Notes: generated by a model from the letters alone, not told the origin. Positions 42,408 to 52,748 are shown, counted from the stretch's first letter. The stretch is 64,000 nucleotides of DNA from Arthrobacter sp. SO5 (GCF_020532805.1 NZ_MQTQ01000006.1:1-64000), one strand, 5' to 3'. Translations and numbers: made by a program.

Positions 42408-42971
42408 ATGATTAATACACTTGCCGATCGCATGCGGGGCCTTGCCTCGCTCTTCTGGCGCGAGGTGGCCAAGTTCGGTGCCGTGGGCGGTGTCGCGTTC
42501 ATCATTGACAACGGACTCACGTACTACTTGATGCACGGCCCGATGACCGACAGCGAGGCGAAGGCCCGGTTCTTTGGCGCCAGCATCGCCACGGTCTTCT
42601 CCTGGATCGCAAACCGCTTCTGGACCTTCCGCCACCGCCGCCAGGACAACGTGCTGCGCGAGTTCGGGATGTTTATCCTGATTAACGGCATCGGCATCGG
42701 CATCTCCACCGGGTTCACCGCCATTGCCAAATACAGCCTGGGGATCACCGACAAGAACATGCTCTTCGCGGCGGGAATCGTCGGTATTCTCGTGGCGACC
42801 GTCGTCCGCTTCTTCGCCTACCGCTTCCTGGTCTTCAACAAGGAACTTGACGAAGAGCCGGAGTTCTCCCACGACCACGAAATCATCGAACGGTACCCGA
42901 ACACCCAGCCGGGCGTGCGGGTCTCGGAGCGGTCCGGCCAGGACCCGGAAATTCCGGGCCCGCCGGCCTAG
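42408..42971 (+). CDS. GtrA family membrane protein
   Basis: This 187-residue protein has four membrane helices of the GtrA family (FGAVGGVAFIIDNGLTYYLM; ATVFSWIANRFWTFRHRR with the family's N-R-x-W-T-F). GtrA proteins are thought to flip or help transfer lipid-linked sugars, as in O-antigen glucosylation and arabinogalactan synthesis. The last 35 residues are a charged cytoplasmic tail. GGAGGG lies just before the ATG at 42408; an ATG at 42375 would add 11 residues. It is next to purK, as in mycobacteria. Confidence 0.88.
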   Translation: MINTLADRMRGLASLFWREVAKFGAVGGVAFIIDNGLTYYLMHGPMTDSEAKARFFGASIATVFSWIANRFWTFRHRRQDNVLREFGMFILINGIGIGISTGFTAIAKYSLGITDKNMLFAAGIVGILVATVVRFFAYRFLVFNKELDEEPEFSHDHEIIERYPNTQPGVRVSERSGQDPEIPGPPA

Positions 42972-43009
42972 TCAGAGCCAGCCGGTCCGGCCCGGGCGCG
43001 GACGCGGGC

Positions 43010-43714
43010 TTAGCGCCCGCCGATCCGTTCTCCGTTGAGCAGTTGCTCCGTCACCCCGACGTCGGGGTGCACCAGCACCACAGAACCGTCGCCGCGCCAG
43101 GCCCCGAGTGATTGCGCCAGCACCTTTTCCAGGCCGTCGCCGGCCGGCACGAGCACCCGCATTCCCTGCCCGTCGGCTGCCGCGAAACCGTCCAGCAGTT
43201 CCGCGTGCGTGTGGACCGTGCCGGCGGCCGTCTCAACAGCCCGCCGCGATGCATCCGGATCCACATGGGGCATAAAGACGTCGCCGTGGGAGCGCACCTC
43301 GGCGGCGTAGTCGACGACGCCGGTCGGCAGCTCACCCTGCCAGCGCATGGCCAGGGCCGGCAATGCCACCGCCATCACCACGTCAAAGGCCCCCGCGGCC
43401 GCGCCGGGTCCGGGGTCCGCGGTGGCCAGCAGATCGGCGTCGGCATCGCCGAGCACCACCTCCAGGCCCAACTGCCAGGCAGCGAGGGCCAGGATCACGG
43501 ACTTCCAGTGCGCCGGCAGGTCCAGCCGGAGGCGAGTTCCGGGTTCGGCGTCGAGCTCGTCCTGGAGGAGGTTGCTGGTTTTCGCTACCCAGTTGTCCAG
43601 GACCCGTCCCGAGAGTTCAACGCGCTCGGCGTCCGGGCCGTACCAGGTCAGCCGGGGCGAGGTGGATTGTCCGGACCGCAGGGCTGTCATCAGTTCGATT
43701 GCCGGGATGCTCAT
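43010..43714 (-). CDS. TIGR03089 family protein
   Basis: This 234-residue actinobacterial protein resembles a fragment of the N-terminal domain of AMP-binding enzymes (GRVLDNWVAKTSNLLQDEL; LPAHWKSVILALAAWQLG), as TIGR03089 proteins do. It lacks the AMP-binding signature and the C-terminal domain, so it probably does not adenylate. Its gene often travels with LCP and purEK genes in actinobacteria; here it is convergent with the GtrA gene. The ATG at 43714 has a weak CAAGAT 6 nt upstream. Confidence 0.85.
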   Translation of the reverse strand: MSIPAIELMTALRSGQSTSPRLTWYGPDAERVELSGRVLDNWVAKTSNLLQDELDAEPGTRLRLDLPAHWKSVILALAAWQLGLEVVLGDADADLLATADPGPGAAAGAFDVVMAVALPALAMRWQGELPTGVVDYAAEVRSHGDVFMPHVDPDASRRAVETAAGTVHTHAELLDGFAAADGQGMRVLVPAGDGLEKVLAQSLGAWRGDGSVVLVHPDVGVTEQLLNGERIGGR

Positions 43715-44064
43715 GGGATCATCTTGCCACGGCCCCAGGGGGCGTGATCTCTGTCATATTCCCTCGTGGGGGGCCCGAAACGCTGCGGCGCGGCGATGCC
43801 GGAATTTCCGCGGAATTTCACCAGAAATTTCAGTAACTCCTCAGCACCCTGATTATTCCGCGGTATCTCCACGGCCCGGCCGAAAAAAACCGGGCGTGGC
43901 GCGCCCCGGCTTTGGGTCCCAGGTTGATTATTATCTCCGCCGTGGCTTGACTCCCGGATACTTACACACGTGTAATTAGGTATCGAAAGCCAATGCCCAA
44001 AAACCGGCACACAACCGAGTGTCCAAGTGTCAGGCAAGGCTGCAAAATCAGAGAGGGAACGCCA
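43715..44064. other. Promoter region of the WhiB gene
   Basis: I see no gene here. The region is lower in GC than its neighbours around 43835-43990 and contains the likely whiB promoter, the palindromic ACACGTGT (43965-43972) and several short A/T stretches. An in-frame ATG at 43993 would lengthen WhiB by 24 residues. Confidence 0.5.
43947..43976 (+). promoter_or_regulatory. Promoter of the WhiB gene
   Basis: TTGACT (43947-43952) and TGTAAT (43971-43976) are separated by 18 bp, a good sigma-70-type pair. The implied leader is about 80 nt. Confidence 0.6.
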
Positions 44065-44607
44065 ATGGGGCTAGCAGAGCGTATCCATGAAGATGCCGTC
44101 GTTGCCGGCCAGGCCACGGCGAAGTACCGTTCGCGCGGAGTGCCAAGTGATTGGTATGTGGATCCAGCCGATCCGGACGCTGCGGACCGCTACAACGAAC
44201 ACACCAAGGATTCCCTGCAGGACCAGGCCACGGCCTTCCTCGCAGCGCACGATGACCTTCTGGCCGGACCGGACCAGGACAACGATCTCCACGACCCGCC
44301 GATGGAACTGCAGACACTCCACGCAGGAACCACCGCGCAGCCGGTCTGGATCGGATTGCCCTCCCAGCAGGACTTCGACGACGAAGGCGAGCTCGGATGG
44401 CAGACGGATGCGCTGTGTGCGCAGACGGACCCGGAGGCATTCTTCCCTGAGAAGGGCGGCTCCACGCGCGACGCCAAGAAGGTCTGCGGGGCGTGCAATG
44501 TGCGTTCGCAGTGCCTCGAATACGCATTGTCCAATGACGAGCGGTTCGGAATCTGGGGTGGCCTCTCCGAGCGCGAGCGGCGCCGGCTTAGGAAGCGAGC
44601 GATCTAA
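44065..44607 (+). CDS. WhiB-family iron-sulfur transcriptional regulator with long N-terminus
   Basis: This 180-residue protein ends in a WhiB domain (about residues 105-180). The four cluster cysteines are in ALCAQTDPEAFFP and KKVCGACNVRSQCLEYAL, and GIWGGLSERERRRLRKR forms the turn and basic DNA-contact region. The first 100 residues are an acidic extension most WhiB proteins lack. Location beside envelope genes and the zincin-like gene matches whiB2/whmD of mycobacteria, needed for septation. The ATG at 44065 follows AGAGAGGG. Confidence 0.92.
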   Translation: MGLAERIHEDAVVAGQATAKYRSRGVPSDWYVDPADPDAADRYNEHTKDSLQDQATAFLAAHDDLLAGPDQDNDLHDPPMELQTLHAGTTAQPVWIGLPSQQDFDDEGELGWQTDALCAQTDPEAFFPEKGGSTRDAKKVCGACNVRSQCLEYALSNDERFGIWGGLSERERRRLRKRAI

Positions 44608-44636
44608 TTCTTCAGGAAGTACGAGTTACCGCCGTC

Positions 44637-47600
44637 GTGGTTTCCCACGACGGCGGTGACTTTCTCCCCAGGACCCTCGCGGCGTTGGCGGGCCAGTCCC
44701 GACCGGCCGATGCCTTCATCGGCGTAGACACCGGCTCCCGAGACGACTCGGCAGCCCTCCTCGAACTGTCGTTCGGCAAGGCCAACGTCACGGTGTTCGA
44801 CCAGACCCGGAGCGGCATGGGCGGCGCGGTCATGGCCGGCCTCAACGCCCTGGCGCCCTGCGACGGCCGCCGGGGGGCTGCGCCCGACGGCAGCGGACCG
44901 GGATCCGAATGGATCTGGCTGCTGCATGACGACGCCGCCCCCGGCCCCGAGGCCCTTGCCGAACTCCTGCAAGCCGTGGAACGGGCACCGTCGGTGACCG
45001 TGGCAGGCTGCAAGCAGCTGGACTGGCATGCCGGACGGCGCCTGATCGACGTCGGGCTCTCCACCAGCCGCTGGGCCGAGCGGTTGACGCTCATCGATGC
45101 CGACGAGCTGGACCAGGGGCAATACGACGGACGCAGCGACACCTTCGCGGTGAACTCGGCCGGCATGCTGGTCCGCCGTGACGTCTGGGAAGACCTCAAG
45201 GGCTTTGACCCGGCGCTGCCCGGCAGCGGCGACGACGTCGACTTCTGCTGGCGCAACCGGCTCGCCGGGCACCGCGTGGTGGTGGTCCCCAGCGCCAGGA
45301 TGTTCCACGTTTCCCACCGCCCGCACGCCCTTGGCAACCCGACGGCGGCCCGCAAGGCCCAGGTCCACCTGCGGCTCAAGCATTCCGCTGCGTGGATGGT
45401 GCTCCCGCAGGCGCTCGGCGCTTTGCTGGGAAGCCTTTTCAAGCTAGTCCTGAGCATCGCGGTCAAGGATCCGGGGCACGGATTCTCCCAGCTGCTGGCC
45501 ACGTTGGCCGCGCTGGGCCGTCCCGCCGCCGTCATCCGCGGCCGCCGCAACGCCGCCCGGACCCGGCAGATCCGCCGCTCCGTCATTAAGGGACTGCAGA
45601 CATCCCGGCGTGAGGTCTGGGCCCACCGGCGCTCCCTGATGGAGGCACTCGGCGCGGACGATGCCGGCGACGGGCCGTCCGCGCAGGACCCGCTGGCAGA
45701 ACAGCCCAGCGGCGACTCCGCCGATGACTTCGCCGCGCTGACCACTTCCGAGCGCGGCTGGGTGGGCAACGGGGCGCTGCTCGCCGTGCTCGTCACTGCG
45801 GGCGTGTCCCTGATCGGACTGCTGAGCGTGTTCCGGGCCGAGGCGGTCTCGGGAGGTGCCCTCCTTCCTGTCTCGCTCCGGCTCGCCGACGTGTGGAACC
45901 ACGCCTCCGGCTGGTGGATCACCCTGGGCGCGGGGCTTCCGGGCCACGGCGATCCCTTTGGGTACGTCCTGTGGGTCCTGGGCCTGCTCGGCGCCGGCGA
46001 CGCCAACGGCGCCCTGATCTGGCTGCTGCTGCTCGCGATGCCGCTATCCGCGCTCGGCGCCTGGTTTGCTGCCGGCGCCCTGACCCAGCGGCGCCGGCTC
46101 CGGCTGGCGGCCGCCCTGGTCTGGGCCGGTGCGCCGGCACTTCAGGTCGCCCTCAACCAGGGACGGGTAGGCGCCCTGCTGGCCCACGTCATGATGCCCT
46201 TGCTGGTGCTTGCCCTGCTGCGCGCGACGGGTTCCGCCGCCGGCCGCGGCATCTTCGCGGTGCCCGCCCCGGGGGAGCGCCGCTTCACGGAGATGCCACC
46301 CACCAAGCCGGGCATCAACGGCACCCCGTCCTGGACCGCCGCCGCCGCAGCCGGCCTCGCGCTGGCCGTCGTCACGGCGGCGGCACCGTCCCTGTTGCTG
46401 CCCTCGGTCGTTCTGGTGGTGCTGTGCGGACTGCTCCTGCGCCGCCGCGGCCGTACCGTGTGGTGGGCGCTGCTTCCGAGCCTCATGTTGTTCGTGCCGT
46501 TCCTGCTTTCCACCCTCGACCGGCCCCGGGCGCTCTTCGCCGACCCGGGACTGCCCCTGGACTTCGAGGCCGCCCCGCTCTGGCAACAGGCCCTCGGCCA
46601 GCCGCTGCGCTTCGCGACAGACGGCGGCCTCACCGGGCTCCAGGCCTTCGGTGCCACCGCGGGGTCTCCGGCCGTTCCCTGGGGGCTCCTGCTGGCCCTG
46701 CTGATCGGAGTGCCAGCCCTGCTCCTTGCCGTCTGCGCACTCTTCCTGCCGGGCCGGCGGGCACGGGTCGCGCGCAGCTTCTGGGCCGCCGCGGTCCTGA
46801 TGCTGGCCGGCGGCTGGCTGGCCGGGCACCTCGCCACCGGCGTCAGCGCCGCCGTCCTGGTCACCCCGTTCACCGGGCCCGCCGTGTCCGCCGCCGCATT
46901 CGCCGTCCTGGGCGCATCGCTGATCGGTGCCGAGAGCCTGCTGGACTCGGCCGACCGTGCGGCAGCCGCAACGACGGGCCGCAACATCCTGATCCGGTCC
47001 GCCGCGGTCACAGCCATGGTGCTGCTGTTCGCCGGTCCGCTCGCCGGACTCACCGTCTGGGCCGCGCAAAACCTCGCGCAGCCCACGGTGCCGGCCGCAG
47101 CCACAGCGGACGACGCGTCCTTGTCGGCGGCAGCCGGCTCGCTCGGCGCCCCCCGGCTGGTCCGGCCCACCAAGGCCCGCACCCTCCCGGCGACGGCAAT
47201 CGACCGCGGCGAGGGACCCGAACAATCCCGCACCCTGCTCATCTCCTCCGGCGAGGACGGGGCGTACGATGCGTCCCTCATGCGCGGTGCCGGCACCACC
47301 CTCGACTCGCTCTCCACGGTCGCCGCGGCGCGTCCGGTCCTGGGGGATCCCGGACAGGAGACAGCCCGCGACGACGACGCCGTCGCCGGTTCACTCCGGG
47401 GAGTCGTGGCGACGATTGTGGCCGGACAGGGGGTCGATCCGCGCACAGACCTGGAACGCCTCGGCGTCGGCTTCATCGTCCTGCGGGCGACGGACAGCGC
47501 GGCCCAGCTGACGGCGAGCCGGATGGACGCCGTCCCCGGGCTCGTGGCCGTCGGCAAGACGGACGTCGGCTGGCTGTGGCGGATCAGTCCCCTGAACCAG

Positions 47601-48014
47601 CCGGTCATTAAGGCCGCCGATGTTGCACACCGCGTGCGGATTGTCGACGGCGCGGGGGCCACAGTCGGTCTGGTCCCCTCCGGAGCCGTCTCCGCCGATG
47701 CGGCGGTCCAGGCCGGCCCCGAAGGCCGGCTCGTGGTGCTGGCCGAACGCGCCGATCCGGGCTGGAGCGCCTGGCTCGACGGCCGGCGCCTGACCGCCAC
47801 CACCGCAGACTGGGCCCAGGCCTTCACACTGCCCGCCCAGGGCGGGCAACTCAGCATCCGCTACGAATCCCCGTGGGCCCTGTGGGCAGGAATCAGCCAG
47901 GCCGTGGTGATCGGCCTGACCGTCCTGCTGGCCATTCCCGTGCCTGCCCGCCGGCCAAACACCGGCCTGTCCCGGGACGAAGGCTCCCTGCGTAAGGAAC
48001 ATCAGCATGCATGA
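44637..48014 (+). CDS. GT2 glycosyltransferase fused to multi-pass membrane region
   Basis: This giant protein has at least 1125 residues. A family 2 glycosyltransferase domain (about 1-270) has the metal-site segment WIWLLHDDAAPG and SGDDVDFCWRNRLAGH, like WbbL-type rhamnosyl- or galactofuranosyltransferases. Roughly a dozen membrane helices (about 370-810) and a C-terminal extracytoplasmic domain follow (DPGWSAWLDG, also found in YfhO/GtrB-like proteins), with one last helix. It probably builds a wall or lipid-linked glycan. The start is uncertain: the beta strand VTAVVVSH begins upstream of the first usable GTG (44637), and an ATT at 44607 overlapping the WhiB stop would add ten residues. 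Confidence 0.88.
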   Translation: MVSHDGGDFLPRTLAALAGQSRPADAFIGVDTGSRDDSAALLELSFGKANVTVFDQTRSGMGGAVMAGLNALAPCDGRRGAAPDGSGPGSEWIWLLHDDAAPGPEALAELLQAVERAPSVTVAGCKQLDWHAGRRLIDVGLSTSRWAERLTLIDADELDQGQYDGRSDTFAVNSAGMLVRRDVWEDLKGFDPALPGSGDDVDFCWRNRLAGHRVVVVPSARMFHVSHRPHALGNPTAARKAQVHLRLKHSAAWMVLPQALGALLGSLFKLVLSIAVKDPGHGFSQLLATLAALGRPAAVIRGRRNAARTRQIRRSVIKGLQTSRREVWAHRRSLMEALGADDAGDGPSAQDPLAEQPSGDSADDFAALTTSERGWVGNGALLAVLVTAGVSLIGLLSVFRAEAVSGGALLPVSLRLADVWNHASGWWITLGAGLPGHGDPFGYVLWVLGLLGAGDANGALIWLLLLAMPLSALGAWFAAGALTQRRRLRLAAALVWAGAPALQVALNQGRVGALLAHVMMPLLVLALLRATGSAAGRGIFAVPAPGERRFTEMPPTKPGINGTPSWTAAAAAGLALAVVTAAAPSLLLPSVVLVVLCGLLLRRRGRTVWWALLPSLMLFVPFLLSTLDRPRALFADPGLPLDFEAAPLWQQALGQPLRFATDGGLTGLQAFGATAGSPAVPWGLLLALLIGVPALLLAVCALFLPGRRARVARSFWAAAVLMLAGGWLAGHLATGVSAAVLVTPFTGPAVSAAAFAVLGASLIGAESLLDSADRAAAATTGRNILIRSAAVTAMVLLFAGPLAGLTVWAAQNLAQPTVPAAATADDASLSAAAGSLGAPRLVRPTKARTLPATAIDRGEGPEQSRTLLISSGEDGAYDASLMRGAGTTLDSLSTVAAARPVLGDPGQETARDDDAVAGSLRGVVATIVAGQGVDPRTDLERLGVGFIVLRATDSAAQLTASRMDAVPGLVAVGKTDVGWLWRISPLNQPVIKAADVAHRVRIVDGAGATVGLVPSGAVSADAAVQAGPEGRLVVLAERADPGWSAWLDGRRLTATTADWAQAFTLPAQGGQLSIRYESPWALWAGISQAVVIGLTVLLAIPVPARRPNTGLSRDEGSLRKEHQHA

Positions 48015-49704
48015 GGATCAGAACGCGCCCGCGACCGAAGGCGCCACCGGCAGCAGCGTCCCGCCGCAGCCGGCTGTCCCGTTGCGGGCGCGCCTCACGG
48101 CGTTTTCGCCCGGCGGCAGGGCGGCCGGAATCCTCTCTGCCCTGGTCCTGCTCGCCGCCGGCGGCGGGCTCGTGTCAGCAACGGCGCTGTCTGCCCAGGG
48201 CCCGGGCAGCAGCCGTCAGCTTGAGGTGCCGCTGGCTGCCGTTCCGGCCGGCAGCAGCGTCGGCGTCTGTCCGGGGCCGGCCCGGCTGCTCGAAGGCACC
48301 CCGGTGGGCACCGATCCGCAGTTCAGCCCGGAATCCGCAACGGCCAAGAGTGTTGTTAACGCCGTCGTGCTCAGCTCCAGTGCTGGCCTCCTGCCAGGCA
48401 GCCGGCTCGCCTCGCTGAAGGGCGGCACCCTGGTGGAGCTCGCCAAGGGGGCCACGGCAGCGGGCTCGCCGAGCCCGGCGGCGGCCACCCCCAAGCCGGC
48501 CGCGGGCACGCCCGTGCTGCTGGCGGGCGTGGTGTCCCAGAAGGCGGTCGACGCCGTGAGCGTCCTCAGCGCCGAGGCCCTGGCAGACCGCCAGCCGTCA
48601 GCCGGCGCCGTCATGAGCTACACGGCCAGCGACGGGGACCTGCGGGGTGCGGCGGCTGCCGCGTGCCAGCAGCCCGCCAACGATCTCTGGCTCGTGGGCG
48701 CGAACACCGCGGTGGGCCGGTCGGCCGTCCTCAACCTCAGCAACACGTCCGGCACCGCGGCCACCGTGAGCCTGGACTTCTTCGGTGCCAAGGGCCCGGT
48801 CCAGGCCCCGGGCGGCCGCGGCCTCCTCGTCGCGCCGGGCAGCACCCGCTCCATCATCCTGGCCGGGCTTGCCCCCGGGCAGGAACGGCTCAGCGTCCGG
48901 ATCCGCAGCGCCGGCGGACCGGTGGCGGCCGTCATCCAGCAGAGTGTGCTGCGCGGGCTCACGCCCGGCGGCGTTGATTTCATTGCCCCGGGCACGGCGC
49001 CGGCCGCCCGCCAGGTGATCTCCGCCGTCGATATCCAGGACCCCGCCAGCCTCACGGCCCTCACGGCGAGGTCCGGCTTTGCCGATGCCGGACCTGCCCT
49101 GCAGATCACCGTGCCCGGTTCCGCCGACGCGGTGGTCGCGATCAAGCTCTACGGCCGCGACGGCCAAAAGGCCCTCCCCGCCGGCGGGGTGGTCACAGCC
49201 AAGGCCGGCTCCGTCACGGAGGTCTCGCTGGCAGGCGTTCCCGCCGGTCCCTACACCGTGGCAGCGAGCTCGGACGTATCCTTCGCTGCCGCCGCCCGCG
49301 TCACGAGGGGTGTCAAGGCCGAGGACGCTTCCGACCTCGCGTGGTCACCCGCCTCGGCCAGGCTGGGCAGCCAGCATGTCGTCCCCGTTCCCGGCACGGG
49401 GGAACGGTTCCTGGTGTTCGGCGTGCCGGAGGGGCGGGCCAAGATCAGCTACACGCCGATAACCGCTGACGGCAAGATCCGCGCCGCTGCGGCCGTTGAC
49501 ATCGCCGGCGGCACTACGGCATCCCTCAAGGTCCCGGCCGACGTCGGGGGCTCGCCGCTCGTCGGCTATCTGGTGTCCGCCGCGGGCGATCCCGCCTATG
49601 GCGCCGTCCTGCTGCAGCAGGACGGCACGCAGGACGTTTCGGCGATCGCAGTCGCGCCGGGAGCGGCAGGGCAGGAACAGGTGCCCGTCACGCTGGGGTA
49701 TTAA
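48007..49704 (+). CDS. DUF5719 exported protein
   Basis: This 565-residue actinobacterial protein has one N-terminal membrane helix (AAGILSALVLLAAGGGLVSATAL, in two overlapping parts) followed by a long extracytoplasmic beta-rich region. The latter has repeated short strands (VLNLSNTSGTAATVSLDFFG; LRGLTPGGVDFI), as in DUF5719. Function is unknown. It overlaps the glycosyltransferase by 8 nt, so the two are cotranslated and may work together in envelope glycan assembly. Confidence 0.85.
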   Translation: MHEDQNAPATEGATGSSVPPQPAVPLRARLTAFSPGGRAAGILSALVLLAAGGGLVSATALSAQGPGSSRQLEVPLAAVPAGSSVGVCPGPARLLEGTPVGTDPQFSPESATAKSVVNAVVLSSSAGLLPGSRLASLKGGTLVELAKGATAAGSPSPAAATPKPAAGTPVLLAGVVSQKAVDAVSVLSAEALADRQPSAGAVMSYTASDGDLRGAAAAACQQPANDLWLVGANTAVGRSAVLNLSNTSGTAATVSLDFFGAKGPVQAPGGRGLLVAPGSTRSIILAGLAPGQERLSVRIRSAGGPVAAVIQQSVLRGLTPGGVDFIAPGTAPAARQVISAVDIQDPASLTALTARSGFADAGPALQITVPGSADAVVAIKLYGRDGQKALPAGGVVTAKAGSVTEVSLAGVPAGPYTVAASSDVSFAAAARVTRGVKAEDASDLAWSPASARLGSQHVVPVPGTGERFLVFGVPEGRAKISYTPITADGKIRAAAAVDIAGGTTASLKVPADVGGSPLVGYLVSAAGDPAYGAVLLQQDGTQDVSAIAVAPGAAGQEQVPVTLGY

Positions 49705-49721
49705 TCACGGCGGAGCGCCCG

Positions 49722-49740
49722 GCCCGGCGGCAAGCCGGGC
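49722..49740. terminator. Small hairpin between convergent genes
   Basis: A 7-bp stem (GCCCGGC/GCCGGGC) with a 5-base loop lies between the DUF5719 and zincin-like genes. It is weak. Confidence 0.4.
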
Positions 49741-49746
49741 TGCCGG

Positions 49747-50274
49747 CTAGTAGCGGCGGCGGTAGACCGGGTCCAGGGATTCCGGCGGCACTCCGAGCAT
49801 CTCGGCCGTGTGCTCCACGACGACGTCGTGCACCAGATCCTGGAGTTCCTCCCGGCTGCCGCAGGCGTGCTCGACAACCCGCCGGTACAGCGTGATGACG
49901 GGTCCCTCCTCCGCCGTCGCGGCAGTGTAGGAGCCCATCTGGGCCGGGGCGCCGTCGGCGACGAGCTTCTCCAGGCCCGGCGGTATCTCGTCCACCGCAA
50001 AGCGGACGCCGTCCAGCGGTTTGCCCCAGATGTCATGCAGCCGCTGGGCCGAGTCGAGCACGAGGTCATCGAAACGGTCCGAGCGGGTGCGGTACCCGGG
50101 CAGCGTCGGCAGCATCAGCTCACCGCGGAGGCCGCGGCCGTGCCTGTTCCTCCGGCGCTGGCGGAAGCTGCGGGGCACGACGGACCCGCTGGAAGCAGAA
50201 CCGGTGGCATGCCATCCGGCGTCGGGTTCAGCCAACCGGACCGTAAAGCCGGGATTCTGGTGCGATGACTGCAT
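49747..50274 (-). CDS. Zincin-like (metallopeptidase family) protein with degenerate active site
   Basis: This 175-residue protein belongs by context and overall pattern to the small actinobacterial metallopeptidase family beside whiB2 and DUF3499 (Rv3259 in M. tuberculosis, from memory). The core runs from LPGYRTRSDRFDDLVLDSAQ to ITLYRRVVEHACGSRE. The place where a zincin would have HExxH reads VVEHTAEMLG, so the zinc ligands appear lost. The N-terminus is rich in Arg. The ATG lies 6 nt after TAGAGT. Confidence 0.75.
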   Translation of the reverse strand: MQSSHQNPGFTVRLAEPDAGWHATGSASSGSVVPRSFRQRRRNRHGRGLRGELMLPTLPGYRTRSDRFDDLVLDSAQRLHDIWGKPLDGVRFAVDEIPPGLEKLVADGAPAQMGSYTAATAEEGPVITLYRRVVEHACGSREELQDLVHDVVVEHTAEMLGVPPESLDPVYRRRY

Positions 50275-50280
50275 AGCTTG

Positions 50281-50286
50281 ACTCTA
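50281..50286 (-). promoter_or_regulatory. -10 element of the zincin-like gene, leaderless
   Basis: On the - strand the hexamer reads TAGAGT, 6 nt before the ATG at 50274. Confidence 0.6.
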
Positions 50287-50380
50287 AACCCGGCGGATGA
50301 TTTCCGCGATATGGGCTTCGCGACCCGCCGCCAGCGCGTCGCACGGCAGGCCGTGCCGAGGGGGAGTAGTCTGTGCTCTC

Positions 50381-50785
50381 GTGGGTGCAATTCGTCTTTG
50401 TTCAAGGTCAGCCTGCCGCAATTCGGCGGTGGCCACTTTGACGTACGTGTACGCCGACTCCACCGCCGTCCTCGGGCCGCTGGCAACCTACGCCGAACCG
50501 CACTGTTACGACCTCTGCGATCAGCATGCCGGATCGCTGACCGTCCCGCGCGGCTGGGAAGTGCTGCGGCTGGCCATGCCGGCCACCCCCGCCGGACCCG
50601 GACCCGATGACCTGCTCGCACTGGCCAACGCCGTCCGTGAGGCGGCCGTGCGTCCGGACGGGGCAGCGCCGGGCAAGGGACATCCCGGCCAAGGCCAGCG
50701 CGGCGCCCATTCCGCACTGGAAGCGCCCGCGGCGGCCGACGGCGCGCGCCGGGGGCACCTGCGCATCCTGCGCGAACCGTCCTAG
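50381..50785 (+). CDS. DUF3499 protein, zinc-ribbon-like
   Basis: This 134-residue actinobacterial protein has the DUF3499 pattern: CSRSACRNSAVATLTYVYAD at the start, then HCYDLCDQHAGSLTVPRGW. The Cys and His pairs suggest a zinc ribbon. Function is unknown. The GTG at 50381 begins just before the first Cys and lies 8 nt after TAGTCT. An upstream in-frame start would prepend unrelated sequence. The C-terminal half is Gly/Ala-rich and disordered. Confidence 0.88.
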   Translation: MGAIRLCSRSACRNSAVATLTYVYADSTAVLGPLATYAEPHCYDLCDQHAGSLTVPRGWEVLRLAMPATPAGPGPDDLLALANAVREAAVRPDGAAPGKGHPGQGQRGAHSALEAPAAADGARRGHLRILREPS

Positions 50786-50867
50786 ACCGGAACTGGCGGT
50801 AGGCTGGGATTTGCATAATCCGTAAGCCGCCGGCGCCCGCTGCGGCGCCCACCAGGGAGCGTTCACC

Positions 50868-51125
50868 ATGCCGAAGATCAGTCCCGAACTGTTGTCTGTC
50901 CTGAGATGCCCCGTCACCGGGTCCGCCCTGGTTCAGGAGGGCGAGGAACTCGTGACCGCCACGGCCGGGGGGAACGGCGAGAAGCTGCGCTACACGATCG
51001 AGGACGGCATCCCCCTGCTGCTGCCGCCGGAACTGCTCCCAGCCGCCGCCGCGGCCCCCTCTGATCAGCACGACGCCGGCAAGCGGGCCGCCCGGCATAA
51101 CCCGGCCGGCCACGCCGCCACCTAG
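50868..51125 (+). CDS. Trm112 family protein
   Basis: This 85-residue small protein has the Trm112/YcaR fold: LLSVLRCPVTGSALV near the start and IEDGIPLLLPPE at residues 44-55. Eukaryotic Trm112 activates methyltransferases; the bacterial role is unsettled. Only one of the usual zinc cysteines is visible, so metal binding is doubtful. An AGGGAG Shine-Dalgarno lies 8 nt before the ATG. The C-terminal 30 residues are variable. A promoter-like TAGGCT is near 50801. Confidence 0.85.
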   Translation: MPKISPELLSVLRCPVTGSALVQEGEELVTATAGGNGEKLRYTIEDGIPLLLPPELLPAAAAAPSDQHDAGKRAARHNPAGHAAT

Positions 51126-51201
51126 GCAGCGCCGACGAAGCGCCGCGGACCAGGCGCCGCGCCGGCCCATCGGGCCGCCCTCCGGCGCCGAACCACTTCC
51201 T

Positions 51202-51252
51202 GTCACCGGCTAACAAGGTGACCAAACGCAGGTCGCCGGCCTCCCCGCCGGC
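51202..51252 (+). other. Leader hairpins upstream of ahcY
   Basis: Two short perfect hairpins precede ahcY: GTCACC/GGTGAC (51202-51222) and GCCGGC/GCCGGC (51235-51252). They do not show the conserved core of the SAH riboswitch. Their role is unknown. Confidence 0.4.
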
Positions 51253-51269
51253 TTCAACAAAGGACTGAC

Positions 51270-52748
<1,479 letters not shown>

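Noticed and set aside
46142-47857. Long - strand frame of 571 codons inside the glycosyltransferase gene
   Set aside because: Low-complexity Ala/Ser/Arg translation typical of shadows; the opposite strand encodes membrane helices and conserved motifs.
51126-51269. SAH or SAM riboswitch upstream of ahcY
   Set aside because: The leader has two simple hairpins but not the conserved core sequence and pairing of these riboswitches.
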